From Candidatus Woesearchaeota archaeon (lineage in GTDB: Archaea > Nanobdellota > Nanobdellia > Woesearchaeales > JAHWIC01), in contig JAHWIK010000023.1 in assembly GCA_019322485.1 (NCBI GenBank), forward strand, positions 1 through 31,198: a stretch of DNA of 31,198 nucleotides, written 5' to 3'. The translations under genes and the position numbers were made by a program. How positions within the stretch are numbered: position 1 is the first letter of the stretch; each line of letters opens with the position of its first letter. Below are positions 28,316-31,198 of the stretch, in pieces. Below the pieces are notes generated by a model, which made no database searches, was not told the origin of the DNA, and saw only the letters and a list, made by a program, of their open reading frames with translations.

Positions 28316-29500
28316 ATGGCAAAGGGCATAACAAGAAGGGGATTCCTAAGAAGAATAGCAATAGCAGCTGGAGCTATATCCGCAGGCTGCAGCCTCTTTG
28401 GAGAGTCTCCTTATGCTGGAATGGGCCTTTATGAGGTTGTTAATGCAGTGAGCACTCCACGCCAGGCACAAGAATTCATGAACTATACGATAGATTATGC
28501 ACATGGAGATGTAGGCAGAACAAGACCTTCAGCAGTAAACGGCGCAGAAGTGCAGAGCTTCAGGAGCACATTCGGAAGAGGAAGAGGCGTATGCAGGGAT
28601 GGCGCAGTTGCTGTTGCAGCAATGCTCCAGGATAATGGATACCCTTCTTTGATATTAGATTTCTCATACATCGATTCAGCTGGAGGACACTCTGTATTCG
28701 TATATCAAGGTGAGAATGGACTCTGGGGCTCAGCAGGGATAAATGCATCTGATTACAAGGAGCCGGTATATCCTACATTAGAGGGCCTGGCTTGGGCAGT
28801 TGCTATAAACAGAGGAGATTCTTTGCAGAGAGCCAAGCTGCATGATCTCTCATTATTGGATTTGGTCGAAGGAACAAATATCCTGCCTAAAACAGGCAAT
28901 TCAGTTGTTGCAAAAAGACCTTTTATAATCAGAGACCTGCTTGATGAAGCACCTGTACCTACTGTGGGTATCAGCATGGATGGAGAGAATTATAGGGTTG
29001 AGACTACAGAAGAGGAGGGGGATAACACCATATTAACAATGAATATATATGATCCTCAAGTCCTTAGGGATATCTGGAGAAAGGAAACTTACCTTCCTGA
29101 TAGAAGCGAGCCACAGATCAATGAAATGGTCGTGCTGGACAGATATAATGGATTGCCTTCAGAAGAGACCTCGCTTACAGCATGGTATGATTCTAGAGAA
29201 AGGTATAGGCTGTCAACCAGCCATAGTCTTACTTGTTATGATTCTCTTGACCGTTTATCGAGAAGGACAACTGAAAGCTTTGATGAAGGCGAACTGACAA
29301 CTATAATAGATTCTGAATGGGCCTATAATCCAGATAACTCAGGCCACAGGATAGTCTGGATTGATGATGATGCAGATGGCACATATGACCGCGGCAGAAT
29401 GACAGTTTTTGATGCGAATCGCAATATAGTTGAAGTGATTGATTTGCCTGCAAGGACTGCTTCTAGTGGTTTAATTGTAGTGTCTGAAAAGGCTGCATGA
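28316..29500 (+). CDS. Tat-exported transglutaminase-like lipoprotein
   Basis: The protein has 394 residues. TRRGFLRR (6-13) is a twin-arginine signal and ISAGC (Cys25) a lipobox, so the folded protein is exported and lipid-anchored. Residues about 75-150 look like a transglutaminase-type thiol domain: GVCRDGA (Cys93), GGHSVFV (His125) and ASDY (Asp146) as the triad. Such domains act as peptidases, amidases or cross-linkers. Residues 230-394 are beta-rich, with FDEGE and DDDADGTYDRG, an EF-hand-like Ca2+ loop at about 350-362. It lies 44 bases after the protease gene, probably in one mRNA. Confidence 0.72.
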   Translation: MAKGITRRGFLRRIAIAAGAISAGCSLFGESPYAGMGLYEVVNAVSTPRQAQEFMNYTIDYAHGDVGRTRPSAVNGAEVQSFRSTFGRGRGVCRDGAVAVAAMLQDNGYPSLILDFSYIDSAGGHSVFVYQGENGLWGSAGINASDYKEPVYPTLEGLAWAVAINRGDSLQRAKLHDLSLLDLVEGTNILPKTGNSVVAKRPFIIRDLLDEAPVPTVGISMDGENYRVETTEEEGDNTILTMNIYDPQVLRDIWRKETYLPDRSEPQINEMVVLDRYNGLPSEETSLTAWYDSRERYRLSTSHSLTCYDSLDRLSRRTTESFDEGELTTIIDSEWAYNPDNSGHRIVWIDDDADGTYDRGRMTVFDANRNIVEVIDLPARTASSGLIVVSEKAA

Positions 29501-29544
29501 AATTTAAGCTTCAACAATTGCAGATTTCTATACAAAGAAATAAA

Positions 29545-30330
29545 TTAAAGGCCTAGCATCTGTGCAACATCTACTTCCTGGCCTTTTCCGTTTATTTCAG
29601 CTTTCTCGTATTCGCTTAACTTGAGTAGATTCACATTGTCTACCTTGCCTGATGGAACTCTTACGTATCCGCTTAACACAGCAAATACCTGTTCTAGGCA
29701 CACATCATTCATGTCAATAGGGCTTTCACCTTTGTGTGTAACCCTGATAGCCTGACCGCCTAATTCATCAGTGAATCTGTAATCATCGATTGCTACGACT
29801 GAGCTAAGAGGAACTCCTGCTATTTCTGTGTCATTTCCTTTAGCATAACGTTCTCCTATCCTGTATCTTGTCCATTTTGCAGTTCTTCCGTCAACATCGG
29901 CCACTCCGCCATATATGGTAACTTCGTTATGAATGTCAATGCCAAGTTTTTTATAAACATTAAACTCTTCATCTTTAGAATGAGTCTCAACACCTAAATC
30001 TCCAACGTTTGCATCTCTTACGATTTCTTTTTCAGGCTCGCCGGTCAGAGACCTTCTAAGATTGTCTAACTCAGGCTCCAGCGATTCTGATGTAACTAAA
30101 CCATCTGCTATTCTTGTGCCGGTGTCATAGCCAACCATCTTCCCTCCTTTTTCATCTTCGAATTCATAAACCAGAACATATCTTGTTCCTTCTGGTATGT
30201 TTGAGCCTTCAGGAGCTTTATAATCAGCTGCTAAGGTTATTACAGTCCATGAAAGGTCTCTTGTTTCAACATTTCCAGAACCATCATTCACTCTAAATTT
30301 TCCTTCTCCGTGTTCTTCTCTTATAGCCAT
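29545..30330 (-). CDS. Hypothetical soluble protein
   Basis: The protein has 261 residues, acidic, without signal peptide or membrane helix. It appears rich in beta strands (WTVITLAADY, TRYVLVYEF, EVTIYGGVADV, VVAIDDYRF). No family recognised. GGTGAT lies just before the ATG, and a TATA element (30368-30378) belongs to the bidirectional promoter it shares with the kinase-like gene. It converges on the Tat lipoprotein gene with 44 bases between. Confidence 0.6.
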   Translation of the reverse strand: MAIREEHGEGKFRVNDGSGNVETRDLSWTVITLAADYKAPEGSNIPEGTRYVLVYEFEDEKGGKMVGYDTGTRIADGLVTSESLEPELDNLRRSLTGEPEKEIVRDANVGDLGVETHSKDEEFNVYKKLGIDIHNEVTIYGGVADVDGRTAKWTRYRIGERYAKGNDTEIAGVPLSSVVAIDDYRFTDELGGQAIRVTHKGESPIDMNDVCLEQVFAVLSGYVRVPSGKVDNVNLLKLSEYEKAEINGKGQEVDVAQMLGL

Positions 30331-30366
30331 TTTAACATCACCTTATAGAGGGGAAACAATTAACTA

Positions 30367-30428
30367 GTATTTAAATCTTTCTATTGTAACTTCTAATAAG
30401 TAGTGACAAAACCGAAAGGTTTAAATAG
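30367..30428. promoter_or_regulatory. Symmetrical bidirectional promoter, copy 2
   Basis: GTATTTAAATCTTTCT at the left and AAAGGTTTAAATAG at the right mirror each other, serving the genes at 30330 (leftward) and 30471 (rightward). Between them TTGTAACTTCTA (30384-30395) and AAGTAGTGA (30398-30406) match copy 1 at 27436-27495 in order and spacing. TAGTAGTAA follows at 30426-30434. Confidence 0.7.
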
Positions 30429-30470
30429 TAGTAATGCATAACTGCCCTATAACACAGGAGGTACTTTAAA

Positions 30471-31198
30471 ATGTCATCTGTATCCGATAAGCTCAAAAAG
30501 AGCCCAAAAATTAACAGACGGTTTAAGATACATGGTTCTCAACATGACTCAGCATCAGAAACTGAGTTTATACGCGCATATGATAAGAATACAGCCCAAG
30601 GAGTCGCTTTACATTATGACCCTAATCATGGGAGTTATGATGAAGGCAGCCCTTCAGATATACTTGCAAATGAGATTAAGGTATTGACAGCCCTTAATGG
30701 GTTGAGGGCTCTGGATGGAGGTGAGAATCCCCATATTCAGGGTCTTGTTGATGTGGTAGAATTTTCTGATACTGTTCTTCCTGTTGTACAGTGGCCAGTA
30801 CTTAGATTAGAGAGGTCGAATGGAGGAGAAACTTTGGAGCAGATTTCTAGGGAGCGCCTTGAGTTTTTTGATAAATCAAAATTGCCTGAGGGCTATGCAG
30901 AGTGGGTTACTTCACTTACTCCTGAGAAAGTAGTTGAAGGTGTGTGTGATGCTCTTGGATATATTCATGAGCATGGAATCTATCATAATTGGCTTAAAAA
31001 CACAAGTATCGGATTTTTTGAGGATAACACTGTTAAGTTAATGCATTTTGGTTATGCAGGCGGTGCTAATAAGAAAGTACCTTTTGGATTCTCTAGATAT
31101 TCTCCACCTGAGTTGAAAGAAGGGGGCATATCTACTCCACAATCAGACCTTTATATGCTTGGGTCTACTTTGTTCGTATTCTTTTCTGGAACCTTGCC
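30471..31198 (+). CDS. Protein kinase-fold pseudokinase (partial)
   Basis: At least 242 residues lie inside the window and the frame runs off the right edge. GGAGGTA at 30457-30463 is a strong ribosome site. The eukaryotic-type kinase fold is recognisable: YIHEHG, then HNWLKNTS (172-179), MHFG (191-194), SPPE (211-214) and SDLYMLG (225-231). The catalytic residues are replaced: the N-lobe VAxK motif is VALH (45-48), HRD is HNW (Asp to Trp174), the metal-binding Asn is Ser179, and the DFG Asp is His192. The helix C Glu (E68) and the structural helix F Asp226 remain. It should therefore not phosphorylate in the normal way and is more likely a scaffold or phospho-switch partner. What lies after residue 242 is unknown. 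Confidence 0.8.
   Translation, partial: MSSVSDKLKKSPKINRRFKIHGSQHDSASETEFIRAYDKNTAQGVALHYDPNHGSYDEGSPSDILANEIKVLTALNGLRALDGGENPHIQGLVDVVEFSDTVLPVVQWPVLRLERSNGGETLEQISRERLEFFDKSKLPEGYAEWVTSLTPEKVVEGVCDALGYIHEHGIYHNWLKNTSIGFFEDNTVKLMHFGYAGGANKKVPFGFSRYSPPELKEGGISTPQSDLYMLGSTLFVFFSGTL

Noticed and set aside
26260..31198. Complete kinase-plus-HopA1 dehydratase pair
   Set aside because: The kinase-like protein lacks the N-lobe Lys and the HRD and DFG Asp residues, is 3.4 kb away behind divergent genes, and looks eukaryotic-type rather than like the phosphotransferases that partner HopA1 enzymes.

Overview
The window looks like chromosomal DNA of an archaeon, most likely a DPANN-type lineage (Woesearchaeota/Pacearchaeota-like). 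The lineage is inferred from protein style; the domain is firmer. It rests on an archaeal-type alanyl-tRNA synthetase, an Nre repair protein with a PCNA-binding tail, an MthK-like K+ channel, DUF835, a pre-tRNA whose junctions fold as bulge-helix-bulge motifs, and TATA boxes that repeatedly lie about 27 bases before start codons, implying many leaderless mRNAs.

Layout. 1-344: start of an unidentified gene leaving the left edge, then tRNA-Gly(UCC) interrupted by two introns outside the anticodon loop (D-loop and T-loop). 345-8585: a housekeeping-like block with DHH phosphoesterase, DUF362 ferredoxin protein, Nre, HEPN/DUF4145-like protein, alpha/beta hydrolase, a small protein, MgtC/SapB membrane protein and alaS. 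alaS carries an in-frame palindromic insertion in its editing region and appears to lack the usual C-terminal globular domain. 8620-11928: an 866-residue protein of unknown function with an operator-like palindrome at its promoter, and a nitroreductase/SagB-like lipoprotein.

12010-15735 holds the strongest candidate for an undescribed system: a tightly packed potassium-channel operon. Gene 1 is a voltage-sensor-like membrane protein ending in nine arginines spaced exactly every third residue. Gene 2 is an MthK-like pore plus RCK. Gene 3 fuses a seven-helix receptor-like module, DUF835 and a second RCK. Genes 1 and 2 are separated by a stop codon, but the 3' end of gene 1 contains A AAA AAG, and a -1 shift there reads straight into gene 2. 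The cell could therefore make a free sensor, a free pore, and a complete six-helix Kv-RCK fusion; an assembly error in the A-run must be excluded.

15785-24031: small membrane proteins, an FHA-like protein, a zinc-ribbon protein, a TPR-like protein, a rubrerythrin-like protein, two exported proteins, a DUF2080-like/nucleotidyltransferase protein with a tandem operator over its start, and a Cas4-like PD-(D/E)XK nuclease. 24177-31198 looks like an accessory island: tandem STAS proteins, a HopA1-like protein, an archaemetzincin-like protease with Glu as the putative third zinc ligand, a Tat-type transglutaminase-like lipoprotein, and a kinase-fold protein whose catalytic residues are all replaced. 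Two copies of one symmetrical bidirectional promoter and two copies of an intergenic inverted repeat tie the island together. STAS, FHA and pseudokinase modules suggest phospho-dependent partner switching, but no active kinase or phosphatase is visible here. No CRISPR array, rRNA or transposase gene was seen.
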